A stretch of DNA of 64,000 bases from Geobacillus thermocatenulatus (GCF_002217655.1 NZ_NEWK01000001.1:196001-260000); one strand, 5' to 3'; shown: positions 7,063-16,852, numbered from the stretch's first letter. Notes: generated by a model not told the origin, from the sequence alone. Program-made: numbers and translations.

Positions 7063-8829
7063 ATGAGCACGATTACCACGTTTGACAGTACGGTCGAAAG
7101 TTTGCTTGATTTGCTTGAAAGCATTCAGGAATGTCGAACACAGCTTCCTGATTTTCAGAGAGGCTGGGTTTGGGATGACGAGCGGATTCGGAATTTGTTG
7201 ATCAGTGTTTCTCTCTCTTATCCGATCGGTGCGGTGATGATGCTCCAGACGGGAAATCCGAATGTCCGTTTTGCCTCAAGGCCGATCGAAGGGGTCGATA
7301 ACGTGAACCAAGTTGAGCCGGAACGGCTGATTCTTGACGGTCAACAGCGGCTGACGGCGTTGTTTCAATCATTGAAATTGAAAGCGCCTGTAGCGACAAA
7401 AGACAAGAGAGACAAGGCAATCAAACGGTTCTACTATATTGACATTGACAAAATGTTAGATCCGAACGTCGACCGGGAAGAGACGATCGTCAGTGTTCCG
7501 GAAGACCGAATCATTCGCGGACCGGGAGGGAGAGTCGTTCTTGATTGTTCTGACTTGGAGAAAGAATGCGAAGCGGGAATGCTTCCGGTGAATTTGCTTT
7601 TCGATCCTGCGGGGTTGTTGGCGTGGCAGACGCGCTATTTTTCGGATTCAACGAAAATTGCGGAACGGTCATTGAAGTGGCAAAAGTTGATGACGGACGT
7701 ATTTCCCCGTTTTCAGCAATATCAAGTGCCTGTCATTATGCTTCGTAAACCGACTCCGAAAGAGGCGGTTTGCCAAGTTTTTGAGAATGTAAACACGGGG
7801 GGCGTCTCTCTGACCGTCTTCGAGCTTCTTACCGCCACATTTGCGGCGGAAGATTTCAAGCTGAGGGATGATTGGGAAGAGAAGGAAGCAAAATTAAAGA
7901 GATCTGGAGAAATTTACAACAAAGTGTTGGCCGATATCAGCAGCACCGACTTCCTGCAGGCAGTTGCGTTGTTGGCCACGTACAATCGACGAAAAGAGGG
8001 GGACGGCGTGGCGGTCAGCTGCAAGCGGCGCGACATCTTGCAGTTGACGTTGGCGGATTACCAAAGATGGGCGGATCGGGTGACGGAAGGGTTTATTCAG
8101 GCGGCTCAATTTTTGCATGAGCAGCATGTGTTTTCCGCGCGAGACTTGCCGTACGGCACCCAGTTGATCCCGTTGGCGGCCATTTTTGTAGAACTAGGGA
8201 AAGAAGCGCATAATGTCCATGTCCGTGATCAAATTGCCCGCTGGTATTGGTGTGGCGTATTGGGTGAACTATACGGAGGAGCGACGGAGACGCGGATTGC
8301 CCGTGACGTGGTGGAAGTCGTCGAATGGATTCGCGGCGGTGCGGAGCCGACGACGGTGCGGGATGCCCATTTCGCCGCTGATCGCCTCTTCACGCTGCGC
8401 ACGCGAAACAGCGCCGCTTATAAAGGGTTGCAAGCCTTGCTCATGAGGGAAGGGGCGCGGGATTTCTTATCTGGGGTGCCGATCGATATTCAGACGTATT
8501 ACGGCGAATCGATTGATATTCACCATATTTTCCCTCGTGACTATTGCGAAAAACGAGGGATTGAGAAAGCGAAGTACGATTGCATTATGAATAAAACTCC
8601 ATTGTCCTATAAAACGAATCGGATGATTGGCCGTGATGCTCCAAGTGTATATTTGAAGAAACTGCAGGAGAGGAAAGGCGTTTCGGCAGCGGTGTTGGAT
8701 GACATCCTGCAAACGCATGTCATTGATGTGGCATCCATAAGGGCGGATGATTTTGACCAGTTTTTTGAAAAAAGAAAGCTGGCTCTGCTTGCGATGATCG
8801 AACGGGTGATGGGCAAGAAAGTGGAGTGA
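7063..8829 (+). CDS. DUF262 (ParB/Srx-like) protein with C-terminal HNH-type motif
   Basis: The 588-residue protein begins with a DUF262 domain: FQRGWVWDDERIRNLLISVS, YPIGAVMML and the signature LILDGQQRLTALFQSL (about residues 88-103), the nucleotide-binding motif of GmrSD/BrxU-type enzymes. Near residues 484-520 SIDIHHIFPRDYCEK followed by MNKTPLSYKTNRMIG gives the H-H and N of an HNH (DUF1524-like) nuclease. The domain order matches single-chain type IV restriction proteins that attack modified phage DNA. No methylase is nearby. A small gene follows and may be its partner. Confidence 0.8.
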   Translation: MSTITTFDSTVESLLDLLESIQECRTQLPDFQRGWVWDDERIRNLLISVSLSYPIGAVMMLQTGNPNVRFASRPIEGVDNVNQVEPERLILDGQQRLTALFQSLKLKAPVATKDKRDKAIKRFYYIDIDKMLDPNVDREETIVSVPEDRIIRGPGGRVVLDCSDLEKECEAGMLPVNLLFDPAGLLAWQTRYFSDSTKIAERSLKWQKLMTDVFPRFQQYQVPVIMLRKPTPKEAVCQVFENVNTGGVSLTVFELLTATFAAEDFKLRDDWEEKEAKLKRSGEIYNKVLADISSTDFLQAVALLATYNRRKEGDGVAVSCKRRDILQLTLADYQRWADRVTEGFIQAAQFLHEQHVFSARDLPYGTQLIPLAAIFVELGKEAHNVHVRDQIARWYWCGVLGELYGGATETRIARDVVEVVEWIRGGAEPTTVRDAHFAADRLFTLRTRNSAAYKGLQALLMREGARDFLSGVPIDIQTYYGESIDIHHIFPRDYCEKRGIEKAKYDCIMNKTPLSYKTNRMIGRDAPSVYLKKLQERKGVSAAVLDDILQTHVIDVASIRADDFDQFFEKRKLALLAMIERVMGKKVE

Positions 8830-8942
8830 GCGGGACGGGAGGATGTTGTAGGGGAGAGGTTTTGGTTTATATTTCAAGTTTCAAGGAAAAGGAACAAATG
8901 CCTTGGAACGACGTATTCGCAGGGAGATCAAAGGGGGAAAAC

Positions 8943-9254
8943 TTGGTGGAAAAACAGGAACAGATACATTGGCTGCTGGACAGCAGACAAATGGAAATAG
9001 AATATTTAAAGGAAATCATAAGAAGTTTAGGCAATACGAAAGAGAGGCTTTTAGACATCATTACTAACCCTGGGAATTATGATGAACAAACGGTTCAACA
9101 GGCATGGGCTCATTTGCGAATGATCGACCAAAGATTGTTGGGGGAAAGAGATTGGGTAAAAATTCATAATGAGATGATCAACGTCAAAAAGGAATTAAAA
9201 AGGATCCGGAAATGGTGCCGCCAGTGGAAACGGGATCATGCCGATGGAAAATGA
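8943..9254 (+). CDS. Small helical protein, possible DUF262 partner
   Basis: The product (103 residues from TTG 8943) is predicted almost all alpha-helical and highly charged, with heptad-like leucines (HWLLDSRQMEIEYLKEIIRS) and a basic C-terminus RIRKWCRQWKRDH. AAAGGGGG lies at 8930-8937, which favours the TTG at 8943 or GTG at 8946 over upstream starts. It lies 113 nt after the DUF262 gene on the same strand. I recognise no family; a regulatory or assembly partner of the DUF262 protein is a guess from position. Confidence 0.5.
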   Translation: MVEKQEQIHWLLDSRQMEIEYLKEIIRSLGNTKERLLDIITNPGNYDEQTVQQAWAHLRMIDQRLLGERDWVKIHNEMINVKKELKRIRKWCRQWKRDHADGK

Positions 9255-9370
9255 GAGACACTGTTTGTCAAATACATATGGACAGAGAAGGGGAGACTGC
9301 TGATGGGTGAAGGGATGTCCTTCTTCGATGTCTGGATTGTTGTGCATCTTTAGTTTGGAATATTTTTAAA

Positions 9371-9403
9371 AAATCGGCAGCCCCAGGGACCGGCTGCCGA
9401 TTT
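9371..9403 (-). terminator. Terminator of the four-carbon acid sugar operon
   Basis: AAATCGGCAGCC (9371-9382) pairs perfectly with GGCTGCCGATTT (9392-9403); on the minus strand the stem runs into TTTTTTAAAAATA. It lies just beyond the pdxA relic. Confidence 0.8.
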
Positions 9404-9413
9404 CCATGTTTAT

Positions 9414-9575
9414 TTATGCATTTGCTTTTGGAGACAGTTCAACAGCGACTCGGATGGCTTCGAGCATGCTTTGCTCGTCGGCTAAGTTTTTTCGGCAATG
9501 TCCAAGGCAGTGCCGTGGTCGACCGAGATGCGGATGATACCGTCCTTGAGGACGACGGTGACGTTTTTCCTCGCT
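9414..9575 (-). pseudogene. Relic of a second pdxA-type dehydrogenase, C-terminus
   Basis: On the minus strand the bases encode ISVDHGTALDIAEK, then after a frameshift LADEQSMLEAIRVAVELS and a stop at 9414-9416. This is the last ~50 residues of the PdxA family (compare [15 protein letters not shown] in the intact gene at 10982-12001). The divergence from that copy shows it was a different paralog, not a recent duplicate. Confidence 0.75.
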
Positions 9576-9597
9576 AAAAATGGCAGGCGAGCGTATG

Positions 9598-10869
9598 TCA
9601 GTTCGAATGTACTGTTTTTTGGTTGCTTGCTGAGGTAGCCGAAGCTTGCCTCTGCGGTATGGTTTTTCCTAAAAAGAAGGTGACAATGCCTGCCAAGGCG
9701 AGAGACAAGGCTAAGAAATAAAAGCCTGCATGGTAGTTCCCTGTTAGGTCTTTGAGTACACCAAAGAATTTTGGTCCGTTGTAACCACCAAGGTTGCCGA
9801 TGGCGTTTTGCAAGCCCATGGCTGCACCGGCTACTTCAGCAGGAATAATGGCCGTCGGGATCGCCCAGAGCGGCCCGTATGGTGCATATACACCGATTGC
9901 TGTGATAGATAAGAGAATCATTTTTAACAGAGGTGTTTCTACAAACTGTCCCGTTATCATAGCGCAAGCTGCTACAAACAACGGGATGACGACGTGTTGT
10001 GTGCGGTTCATGCGCCGATCCGACCAAGATGAGTTCACAATCATGCCAACGAGCGCGCATGTGAACGGAAGGGCGGTCAACCACCCCATGACAGATGAAT
10101 CGTCGGTGAACTCACTGACAACGCTAGGCACCCACATCGTATAACCGTAAAATCCAGTCATCCAGAGGAAGTACATGATGACAAGTCCCCAAACGGCTTT
10201 GTTTTTAAATGCAGCCGCATATCCTTGAGATTTGGCGGATTGGCTTTGTTCAGCAGTCAAGGCGTGCAATAATTGCTGTTTTTCGTTCTCATCCATCCAT
10301 TTAGCTTCAGTTGGACGGTCTTTAATCATCGCATACCATACAAACGCCCAAACAATGGGTGGGATGCCTTCCAAAATGAGCACTGTCTTCCAGCTGAAAT
10401 GTTTCAATAAAATGCCTGTGATTGGCGCCATGAGGATGGCGGAAACAGGCAAGCAAGCCATCCAAAATGCGTTAGCCCGCGCTCGTTCTTGAAGGGTAAA
10501 CCAGTTGGAGAGCAATACGAGAACCGCTGGCCAAACCCCTCCTTCGGCTACGCCTAGCAAGAATCGAACGAGTTTTAGCTGTCCCTCGGTTTGAACAAAA
10601 CCAGAGGCCATAGCGGCCAATCCCCAAAGGATCATCAAGATAAAAATAAACTTTTTGGCTGACCATTTTGTGGCTAAGATGCCCCCAGGGATTTGCAATA
10701 ATAAATATCCAATGAAGAAGATTCCAGCGATATCTCCAGCTGCAGAAGAAGAAATATTTAAATCTTCCTGTATATAAGGCATCAACACACCTATGTTAAT
10801 ACGATCCATATACGCAAGCATGTACATGATAAAGGCGACAGGAATGATTCTTGCCCATTTTGATTTCAT
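9598..10869 (-). CDS. MFS transporter, anion:cation symporter type
   Basis: This 423-residue, 12-helix major facilitator protein has the family pattern YMLAYMDRINIGVLMPYIQ in helix 1 and the loop FLLGVAEGGVWPAVLVLLSN of sugar-acid symporters (glucarate, galactonate, tartrate). The ATG at 10869 is chosen for GGGGGAGTACG directly upstream; the frame extends to 10905 without a better start. It follows the pdxA and dtnK genes on the same strand, so it most likely imports a four-carbon sugar acid such as threonate or erythronate. The substrate is inferred from context. Confidence 0.88.
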   Translation of the reverse strand: MKSKWARIIPVAFIMYMLAYMDRINIGVLMPYIQEDLNISSSAAGDIAGIFFIGYLLLQIPGGILATKWSAKKFIFILMILWGLAAMASGFVQTEGQLKLVRFLLGVAEGGVWPAVLVLLSNWFTLQERARANAFWMACLPVSAILMAPITGILLKHFSWKTVLILEGIPPIVWAFVWYAMIKDRPTEAKWMDENEKQQLLHALTAEQSQSAKSQGYAAAFKNKAVWGLVIMYFLWMTGFYGYTMWVPSVVSEFTDDSSVMGWLTALPFTCALVGMIVNSSWSDRRMNRTQHVVIPLFVAACAMITGQFVETPLLKMILLSITAIGVYAPYGPLWAIPTAIIPAEVAGAAMGLQNAIGNLGGYNGPKFFGVLKDLTGNYHAGFYFLALSLALAGIVTFFLGKTIPQRQASATSASNQKTVHSN

Positions 10870-10981
10870 CGTACTCCCCCATTTTACATGAAGATTTTTT
10901 TGCAACCGCTTTCAAATGGCGTGTGATGGAAAGCAATACGGACAAAACTACTGCCCGATTGCTTTCGGTCAGCTGGACGGT

Positions 10982-12001
10982 TTATGCTGTTTGTAAGGAG
11001 CGAAACCGTCCAGCGTATTTAGCGGCCACTTTAATGCATTCTTCCATACTTACGCTGCTTGCAATGCCTTTTCCTGCGATGTCGAACGCGGTTCCGTGGT
11101 CAACGGATGTGCGTAAAAATGGAAGTCCATTGGTAATCGAAATGGTTCTTTCAAAATCCGCCATCTTCGCGGCAATATGACCTTGATCATGGTAAAGGGA
11201 TAGTACAGCATCATAACGTCCGTTTAGTGCGTGATGAAAAACAGAGTCAGCAGGAACTGGTCCAACGGCGTTAATCCCTTTTTCTTGAGCCATTTGAATG
11301 CCTGGAAGAATCTCATCGATTTCTTCCCTTCCAAACAGCCCATTTTCTCCACCATGTGGATTTAATGCGGCAACGGCGATTTTCCGATTTTCTACTCCCA
11401 AGCGTTGTAGGGCTTGATCACAACGAATGAGATAGTCGCAAACTCTTTCTTTTGTCATGGCAGCGATGGCATCTTTCAAGGACAGATGTCTCGTTAAGAA
11501 GAAAATGCGCATATTTCTTACTTCAAACATCGTCAGCGGATCATCGGTGTTGGTCAAAGCAGCTAAAATCTCTGTATGGCCGATAAAAGGAACATTGGCA
11601 GCTTTCAGCGACTCTTTATTGATCGGTGTGGTTGCTAAAGCTGATACGCTTCCATTCAATGCCAAACGAACAGCTGTTTCAATATATTCATAGGCTGCCT
11701 TGCCACATTGTGCTTGGACTTTTCCCATTTCAAGGGTGTCCACATTTACATTGTTCAGTGAAATAACATCAATCGTTCCGTGTTCATACTTCCCTTCGGC
11801 AGGGTCTTTCATTTCATGGATGTCGAGGGCGATATTGGTAAATTCCATTGCCATTCTCAATACATCACTATTGCCGATGATAAGTGGTGAACAAACTTTG
11901 TATATCTCCGGGTTGTTCAAAGCTTTTACAATGATTTCCGGTCCAATCCCTGCCGGATCTCCCATTGGAATGGCGATGATTGGTTTCATTTGTGCTGACA
12001 T
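10982..12001 (-). CDS. pdxA: 4-phospho-threonate/erythronate dehydrogenase (PdxA2-like)
   Basis: The 339-residue protein is a PdxA-family metal-dependent dehydrogenase: GDPAGIGPE near the N-terminus and the three metal-binding histidines in [21 protein letters not shown] and [11 protein letters not shown]. Next to dtnK its role is most likely oxidation and decarboxylation of 4-phospho-D-threonate or -erythronate to dihydroxyacetone phosphate, rather than vitamin B6 synthesis. ATG 12001 has AAGGAG eight bases upstream. The start lies inside the 3' end of the dtnK frame. Confidence 0.88.
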   Translation of the reverse strand: MSAQMKPIIAIPMGDPAGIGPEIIVKALNNPEIYKVCSPLIIGNSDVLRMAMEFTNIALDIHEMKDPAEGKYEHGTIDVISLNNVNVDTLEMGKVQAQCGKAAYEYIETAVRLALNGSVSALATTPINKESLKAANVPFIGHTEILAALTNTDDPLTMFEVRNMRIFFLTRHLSLKDAIAAMTKERVCDYLIRCDQALQRLGVENRKIAVAALNPHGGENGLFGREEIDEILPGIQMAQEKGINAVGPVPADSVFHHALNGRYDAVLSLYHDQGHIAAKMADFERTISITNGLPFLRTSVDHGTAFDIAGKGIASSVSMEECIKVAAKYAGRFRSLQTA

Positions 12002-13307
12002 AGCCTTCACTCCTTGTATTGTTGATTTTCATTTGTAAAAATCGGAGGCTCTTGTAGATGGAACGTTGATCGCCAACCATGCCGCCTTTTGTAACGACAG
12101 GAAGTCCTTCTAAGTATCCCCCTGAAAAGTATCCGAAAGAGGTCAATGGAAGCACTTCATCTTCGATTTCAATGCCATTCGCTCTTCCCACCGCGCAAAG
12201 GGAGGCCGTAACGTCGCCGCCGCTTGTGAAGCATCCGCCAATTGGGTAGTTGGAATTTTCAATGATTTTACGGCTGATAACGGCGAGTCCGTCTGTAATT
12301 CGCTTGGCCAACGCATCCTCCGATGTTTGCTCCGCCGCAGACAACGCTTTTAAATTAATTAACTTATTGGCGGGATGATACGTTGTAACGATTAGGATGT
12401 TCTCTGTCTCGAGACGTTCCAGGCCAACGGCCACCGCTCGTTCGACTTCCTCATTCCAGCTGGTTGAGAAGCTTGCTAATTTTTCAGGATTGACATACAC
12501 AGGGTTGGTATTCGTTTTCGCCAACAGATAGTGAAGCTGACGGCCTGTTAAGGACGTTACGCTTCCGATAACCATTAGTATTTTTTTTGTTTCAAGCTGT
12601 TGGTGGAAGTAGAATCTTGCATAATACGCTGTTAAAGGGCCAGGATCAACCGGAACGATGATGTGATCTTTGATTTTCACAATCGCCAGGGCAATGGTTT
12701 CGATATGTTCATCGTTGACGGCATCGACGACAATGATCCGGTTTCCCCGTCCGATTTCTTCCTTCAGACGGCAGGAGATGCGTTCTGCGCCGGAAAGAAC
12801 GACATCCAGTCCGATCAGTGCGACGGGGTGGATGCTTTGTTGCTGAATAAGAGCCGGAACGAATGACTGATCAACAGGTGTCAGCGGATCTTTGGCCACG
12901 TCTGTCTCTTGAACAGGGATGCCGTCAACGAGCAAATATCCTCCCGTAGTCATCCTCCCTGAATCAGGAAAAGAAGGAACGACGACAGCGACAGAACGAT
13001 CGCCAAGTTCGTGCAAAACCGTGTCGATTTCGAGTCCAATATTTCCGCGGACGGTGCTATCAATTCGCTTGCAAATGATCTTAACGTTCCACTGTTTAAA
13101 ATAGTTGACAGCCTGACGGACACGATTCTCCGCGATTTCTTTTGGAGAATAGCGGCTGTCCGTGTCAACGCAGATGGCATCGTACTTTTCGATATTGGTT
13201 AACGAGGCATTTCTCACAAAGGTTGCTGTTTTGAATCCTTGCTTGGCCAACCGGACGCCTGTCGCGTTGGCGCCGGTCAGGTCATCAGCGATGACTCCGA
13301 TTTTCAT
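11868..13307 (-). CDS. dtnK: Four-carbon acid sugar kinase DtnK
   Basis: The product phosphorylates D-threonate or D-erythronate at C4 using ATP. N-terminal domain motifs [17 protein letters not shown] and [12 protein letters not shown] and C-terminal domain motifs [17 protein letters not shown] and TKGGMVGD are all present. The frame ends 134 nt inside pdxA; its last ~43 residues are just pdxA read in another frame. The family normally ends near [11 protein letters not shown], so the original stop was probably lost by a small indel or substitution around 12010-12030. The kinase core is intact. It is second in the operon after the DeoR regulator. Confidence 0.9.
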   Translation of the reverse strand: MKIGVIADDLTGANATGVRLAKQGFKTATFVRNASLTNIEKYDAICVDTDSRYSPKEIAENRVRQAVNYFKQWNVKIICKRIDSTVRGNIGLEIDTVLHELGDRSVAVVVPSFPDSGRMTTGGYLLVDGIPVQETDVAKDPLTPVDQSFVPALIQQQSIHPVALIGLDVVLSGAERISCRLKEEIGRGNRIIVVDAVNDEHIETIALAIVKIKDHIIVPVDPGPLTAYYARFYFHQQLETKKILMVIGSVTSLTGRQLHYLLAKTNTNPVYVNPEKLASFSTSWNEEVERAVAVGLERLETENILIVTTYHPANKLINLKALSAAEQTSEDALAKRITDGLAVISRKIIENSNYPIGGCFTSGGDVTASLCAVGRANGIEIEDEVLPLTSFGYFSGGYLEGLPVVTKGGMVGDQRSIYKSLRFLQMKINNTRSEGYVSTNETNHRHSNGRSGRDWTGNHCKSFEQPGDIQSLFTTYHRQ

Positions 13308-13405
13308 AACGATTATCCCTCCCCTCGTCTGTGTAGCGCCAAGGTTGGTTGGATCACCTCCTCACGCTTCTGCCCAGCTGAGCCATGGCTTCAGTCCAGG
13401 AAGGG

Positions 13406-14179
13406 TCATTGAAATGGCTCCGGGTTGACGGCAATGATATGAGTATGTTCGCTGTATTGACATTGGTCTTCTTGGTGCAGCCCTGTATCAGTGATAATTC
13501 CTTCCAGTTCTGAGAGTGGGCAGACGAGAGAAAATGATTTCTGATTGAACTTGCTGGAGTCAACAAGCAGCCAAGTTGACTCGGCGGCTTGCATCATGAG
13601 CTTTTTAATCAACGATTTTTCAAACGTTGGAGCTGTGACTCCTGATGTGACATCGACTGCATGAGCACCTAAAAAGAAGAGATCGGCGCGAATATTTTTT
13701 AGTAGTTCTTGAGTTGGCCAACCATACAAAGTGCCAATTTGGTTTTGTAATTCTCCTCCAGTGACGATCACCTTTAATGAACTTTCCATTAGCTCGGCCG
13801 CAATTTTGATATCATTGGTGACGACAGTTAGATCTTCTCGATGTTTGATCAGTTTGGCGACCTCAAAAGTAGTTGTTCCAGAATCCAAGATAATGCTCGC
13901 GTTTTCAGGTATGAACTCAACTGCCTTGCGAGCAATGGCCTGTTTCTGCCCAATATTTTTCTCTTTTTTCGCGGAGTAAGGCGTCTCTTGAATCAGTGAC
14001 TGAGGATGAATGGCTCCTCCGTGGGTGCGTACAACCTTCCCTTCCCTTTCCAAGAAAGCCAAATCCCTTCTGATCGTCATAGTGGATACGTTTAATTGTT
14101 GCGACAGTTTTTCAATATCGACCTTGCCTTGAGTCATTAACTGCCTTTCAATCCATTCACGTCGTTCCTTTGGTAACAT
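13406..14179 (-). CDS. DeoR-family transcriptional regulator
   Basis: This 257-residue protein has an N-terminal winged helix-turn-helix (DIEKLSQQLNVSTMTIRRDL, residues ~22-41, with the DeoR signature) and a C-terminal sugar-phosphate sensor domain with ILDSGTTTFEVAKL. ATG 14179 is chosen because GAGGG lies nine bases upstream; the ATG at 14188 has no spacing. It is the first gene of the dtnK-pdxA-MFS operon and probably represses it until a phosphorylated four-carbon acid accumulates. Confidence 0.9.
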   Translation of the reverse strand: MLPKERREWIERQLMTQGKVDIEKLSQQLNVSTMTIRRDLAFLEREGKVVRTHGGAIHPQSLIQETPYSAKKEKNIGQKQAIARKAVEFIPENASIILDSGTTTFEVAKLIKHREDLTVVTNDIKIAAELMESSLKVIVTGGELQNQIGTLYGWPTQELLKNIRADLFFLGAHAVDVTSGVTAPTFEKSLIKKLMMQAAESTWLLVDSSKFNQKSFSLVCPLSELEGIITDTGLHQEDQCQYSEHTHIIAVNPEPFQ

Positions 14180-14240
14180 ATGTTTCATCCCTCAGTTAGT
14201 TTGTTTGATTTTTTCATATTGGTGTTAATTTGTAACAACA

Positions 14241-14269
14241 TTTTATTATTTTATGTTCGTTTTTGTCAA
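14241..14269 (-). promoter_or_regulatory. Sigma-A promoter of the DeoR-dtnK operon
   Basis: On the minus strand TTGACA (14264-14269) and ATAAAA (14241-14246) are spaced by 17 bases in very AT-rich DNA, about 60 bases upstream of the DeoR start. Confidence 0.6.
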
Positions 14270-14440
14270 CTATAAATTCTAAATTTTTTAAAAGTAACAA
14301 CTATACGTTGGGTAAGTAGTAAAAAATGATTGTGTGTTGGATGATCCTTAAAGAAGTTCCTTATCGGGAATTGTACGTTCTTCACATGAATCGGAAGGAA
14401 ATCAATATTTGCGAACGGAAATGGGCGGGAGTGTGGAGGG

Positions 14441-14713
14441 ATGGTGCCACTCCAGATAGAGGACGGGTTGTTGTTCACGGCATTGCGGCTCACACATCGA
14501 GGGAAGACCATAGAGTTCCGCAGGGTGTTGGCTGATACTGGATCAGCAGGGACGATCGTCTGTGCGGATCAGGCCGCGAAGATCGGGATTGTTCCGGGAG
14601 AGCATGATGGTCATTTATCGATTTTGATTGGAGAAAAGACAGAGGTTCGAATCTTGCCAAGCAGCAAAGGAACGGTGAAAAAGCCGCACAGTGGCGGCTC
14701 TTTGGCGTTATGA
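14441..14713 (+). pseudogene. Retropepsin-like aspartic protease, truncated
   Basis: Starting at ATG 14441, GLLFTALRLTHRGKTIEFRR and VLADTGSAGTIVCADQAAKI show the strand and the catalytic DTGS loop of small bacterial retropepsin-like proteins (usually ~130 residues). From about residue 53 on (EHDGHLSILIGEK) the pattern collapses, and the reading frame ends inside the terminator of the convergent gene. The flap and second half are missing, so it is most likely a broken gene. Confidence 0.6.
14677..14700 (-). terminator. Terminator of the Rpn-type gene
   Basis: On the minus strand a GAGCCGCC / GTGCGGC stem is followed by TTTTTC, 8 bases beyond the stop of the 14708-15706 gene. Confidence 0.7.
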
Positions 14714-15706
14714 GGAGGGCGGCTGATGGTTGTCCATTTCCTTCGCGAGATCGGCGACTTCAGCGACGGTCAGGCCGGTTCGTTTGGCGATTTCGTGAAT
14801 GGGGAGGACGTCAAGCAAATTTTTGGCGATTTCGATGGCCTTCCGTTTTTCCGTTTGCTTGATCGCCTGCTCCTTTTCTTGCAGAGCTTGTTGCACGGCT
14901 TGTTCTTTTTCTTGTATCGCTCTTTGCACAGCTTGTTCTTTTTCCTGCATCACTTTCTTCAACATTTCTTCTCTTTCTTGTTCAAGTTCTTCGACTAACA
15001 GACGGAACACTTTGTTCATTTTGATCCACTCCTTTACTTTTTCGGCGTATGACCGGTCGATGAACTTATCTGTGGCGGTCAGGACGCCGGCGATGATGTG
15101 CAGCTGTTTCGGTTCGTCGTCGATCGTTTTCGCCAGTTCGATCGTTTTTTCGATCATCGTTTGCCGGTCGAAGCGGGTGTGCATGAGCGGAACGAGGATG
15201 AGTTTCATCGTTTCTTCCGGAGTGAGCGGTTCGCCGTTGTGGACTTTTTCTTCAATGGCATGGAAAATGGCATCGCCGTTGAATTCGCCAAGCAGCACCG
15301 CTTTGGATGAAAGAAGCACGTCGCCGGCGTCAAGCTGTTCGCGGGCGCTCGTGACATCGCTTGTGTAGATCACAACGATGCGAATCGGGCGGATTCGTTT
15401 GTCCTGTTGATAGTATGTGTGAAGGATGCGGCAGGCATAATCGAGATACTTCAAATGGTTGTCGAGAAATCGTTCGTTGCTTTCGTACTCCAGAAGCAAA
15501 ATGGAATCGTCTTCGAGAAGAAACACGGTGTCGGCGCGCCGTTCGTCCGCCCGAACAGACGGAAATTCGGTTGGCAGCACTGCTTTGATCCGCGGGAGTC
15601 CGTGAAGTCCGTATACATCGAGGGCTTGGTTTTGGTACAATGCGCTGAGTGATTTGAACAAAATGTCTTTGGCGTGATGCGAGATCCCGCCCGGCATCGT
15701 CTTCAC
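14708..15706 (-). CDS. Rpn/PD-(D/E)XK-type recombination-promoting nuclease
   Basis: The 332-residue protein has the Rpn/transposase-like nuclease pattern: N-terminal HHAKDILFKSLSALYQNQAL, the core RRADTVFLLEDDSILLLEYES (D and E-x-E of a PD-(D/E)XK fold), and a long charged coiled coil with three near-identical QEKEQAVQ units (about residues 253-285). The C-terminal AKNLLDVLPIHEIAKRTGLT is the small helix-turn-helix found at the end of these proteins. Such genes are common, self-spreading accessory genes in Bacillaceae. A relic of a relative lies at 18670-18974. Confidence 0.8.
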   Translation of the reverse strand: MKTMPGGISHHAKDILFKSLSALYQNQALDVYGLHGLPRIKAVLPTEFPSVRADERRADTVFLLEDDSILLLEYESNERFLDNHLKYLDYACRILHTYYQQDKRIRPIRIVVIYTSDVTSAREQLDAGDVLLSSKAVLLGEFNGDAIFHAIEEKVHNGEPLTPEETMKLILVPLMHTRFDRQTMIEKTIELAKTIDDEPKQLHIIAGVLTATDKFIDRSYAEKVKEWIKMNKVFRLLVEELEQEREEMLKKVMQEKEQAVQRAIQEKEQAVQQALQEKEQAIKQTEKRKAIEIAKNLLDVLPIHEIAKRTGLTVAEVADLAKEMDNHQPPSS

Positions 15707-15868
15707 TCCATTCGCTTTTTACCTAAATTATACTACTTGCCCGATCGGTTGTCAGCTGTCAACGCGGGCGGAAACGCGGTGTTTGTTCGGTGAGGGCGAA
15801 GGGCATCTCCTTGAAAACTCAAACGGGTTGCGACCCGGAACAGATGGATGAATGGCGCTGTTTTGCCC

Positions 15869-16366
15869 TTATGGCCGGATGAACACCTCTGTTCCGTTCG
15901 GGACGATGGAGGCGAGTTCGAGCACGTCTTTGTTGTGCATGCGGATGCAGCCTTTGGATACGTATTTGCCGATCGAGGATGGGTTGTTCGTGCCGTGGAT
16001 GCCGTAATGGAGTTTGGATAAGCTGAGCCACATCGCGCCGAACGGCCCGCCTGGGTTCGGCTGGCGGTTGACGATGACAAAGTCGCCGACGGGGGTGGCG
16101 GTGACCATTTTGCCGACGCCGATGGGATACGTACGGATCGTCCGCCCTCGGTGTTTTAACGTCAGCTGGCGGCGGCCGATCGAAATGTGGATCGTGTACG
16201 GAATCGATCCTTTCGGCGGAAGGTGGGGGATGACGATCCCCTGGCCAGGGAAGATGACGGACGCGGCGGTCAAACCATTGGCGCGAAGGAGCGCCTCAAC
16301 AGATGTGCGGTAGTCGCGGGCGATGGAAGCGATCGTTTCCCCGCGTTTGACGATATGTGTGTACAT
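15869..16366 (-). CDS. L,D-transpeptidase with N-terminal LysM
   Basis: The product (165 residues) has one LysM peptidoglycan-binding motif ([20 protein letters not shown] to [11 protein letters not shown]) and a YkuD catalytic domain with the [20 protein letters not shown] motif, giving the active-site H and C. It makes or edits 3-3 cross-links, or attaches proteins to the wall. ATG 16366 has AGGAGCG eight bases upstream; a longer frame to 16513 lacks LysM-like sequence and a ribosome site. No signal peptide is visible, as in Bacillus YkuD, which is spore-associated. Confidence 0.88.
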   Translation of the reverse strand: MYTHIVKRGETIASIARDYRTSVEALLRANGLTAASVIFPGQGIVIPHLPPKGSIPYTIHISIGRRQLTLKHRGRTIRTYPIGVGKMVTATPVGDFVIVNRQPNPGGPFGAMWLSLSKLHYGIHGTNNPSSIGKYVSKGCIRMHNKDVLELASIVPNGTEVFIRP

Positions 16367-16607
16367 GGCAGTTCGCTCCTTTTTTCGCTGGATGGAGAAA
16401 CCAGCTCCGATTGATGATACATTAGTGTATGAGAAGATTCGGATGAGGTTGCTCCAATAGGAAGAGAGTCTCATGTGCATGGCATGGGAATACGGTGCGG
16501 CTGCCAGTCGCATGAACGCGCTGTGCGTTAGTCTATACTTGACAGGGAGCGTTGCCTAACGGGTGTTTCTTGTCAAAACGTGTAGGGGAAAAAGGAAGAG
16601 GGCGTGA

Positions 16608-16809
16608 ATGAGAACGTTTGTCCTAAAACCGGAAGGACAGAAGGTTGATGATGAGCTGTATGCCGAGCTCTCCCCTTTCCCGCTTGAGATCATGGACGGT
16701 GATCTCTTTTTTTGCAAAAGAGGAGCGGGAAAACTTGCTTAAGCTGTTGATATACAATGTCGGCATGAATCGGACGCTTGAGATCACTGAGGAATGGAAG
16801 GAACGGTGA
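16608..16809 (+). pseudogene. Small protein gene with one-base frameshift in a T7 run
   Basis: From ATG 16608 (GGAAAAAGGAAGAGGGCGTGA upstream in two parts) the frame reads MRTFVLKPEGQKVDDELYAE and on to MDGDLFF, then stops early. Removing one T from the T7 run at 16707-16713 continues the protein as AKEERENLLKLLIYNVGMNR and ends with TLEITEEWKER and TGA at 16807-16809, a 66-residue product. It is either a frameshifted gene, a homopolymer sequencing error or a slippage site. I recognise no family. Confidence 0.55.
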
Positions 16810-16852
16810 AAGCGGCGCCCGTTCGATATCGGGGCCGCGTCGATGTTGGGGG

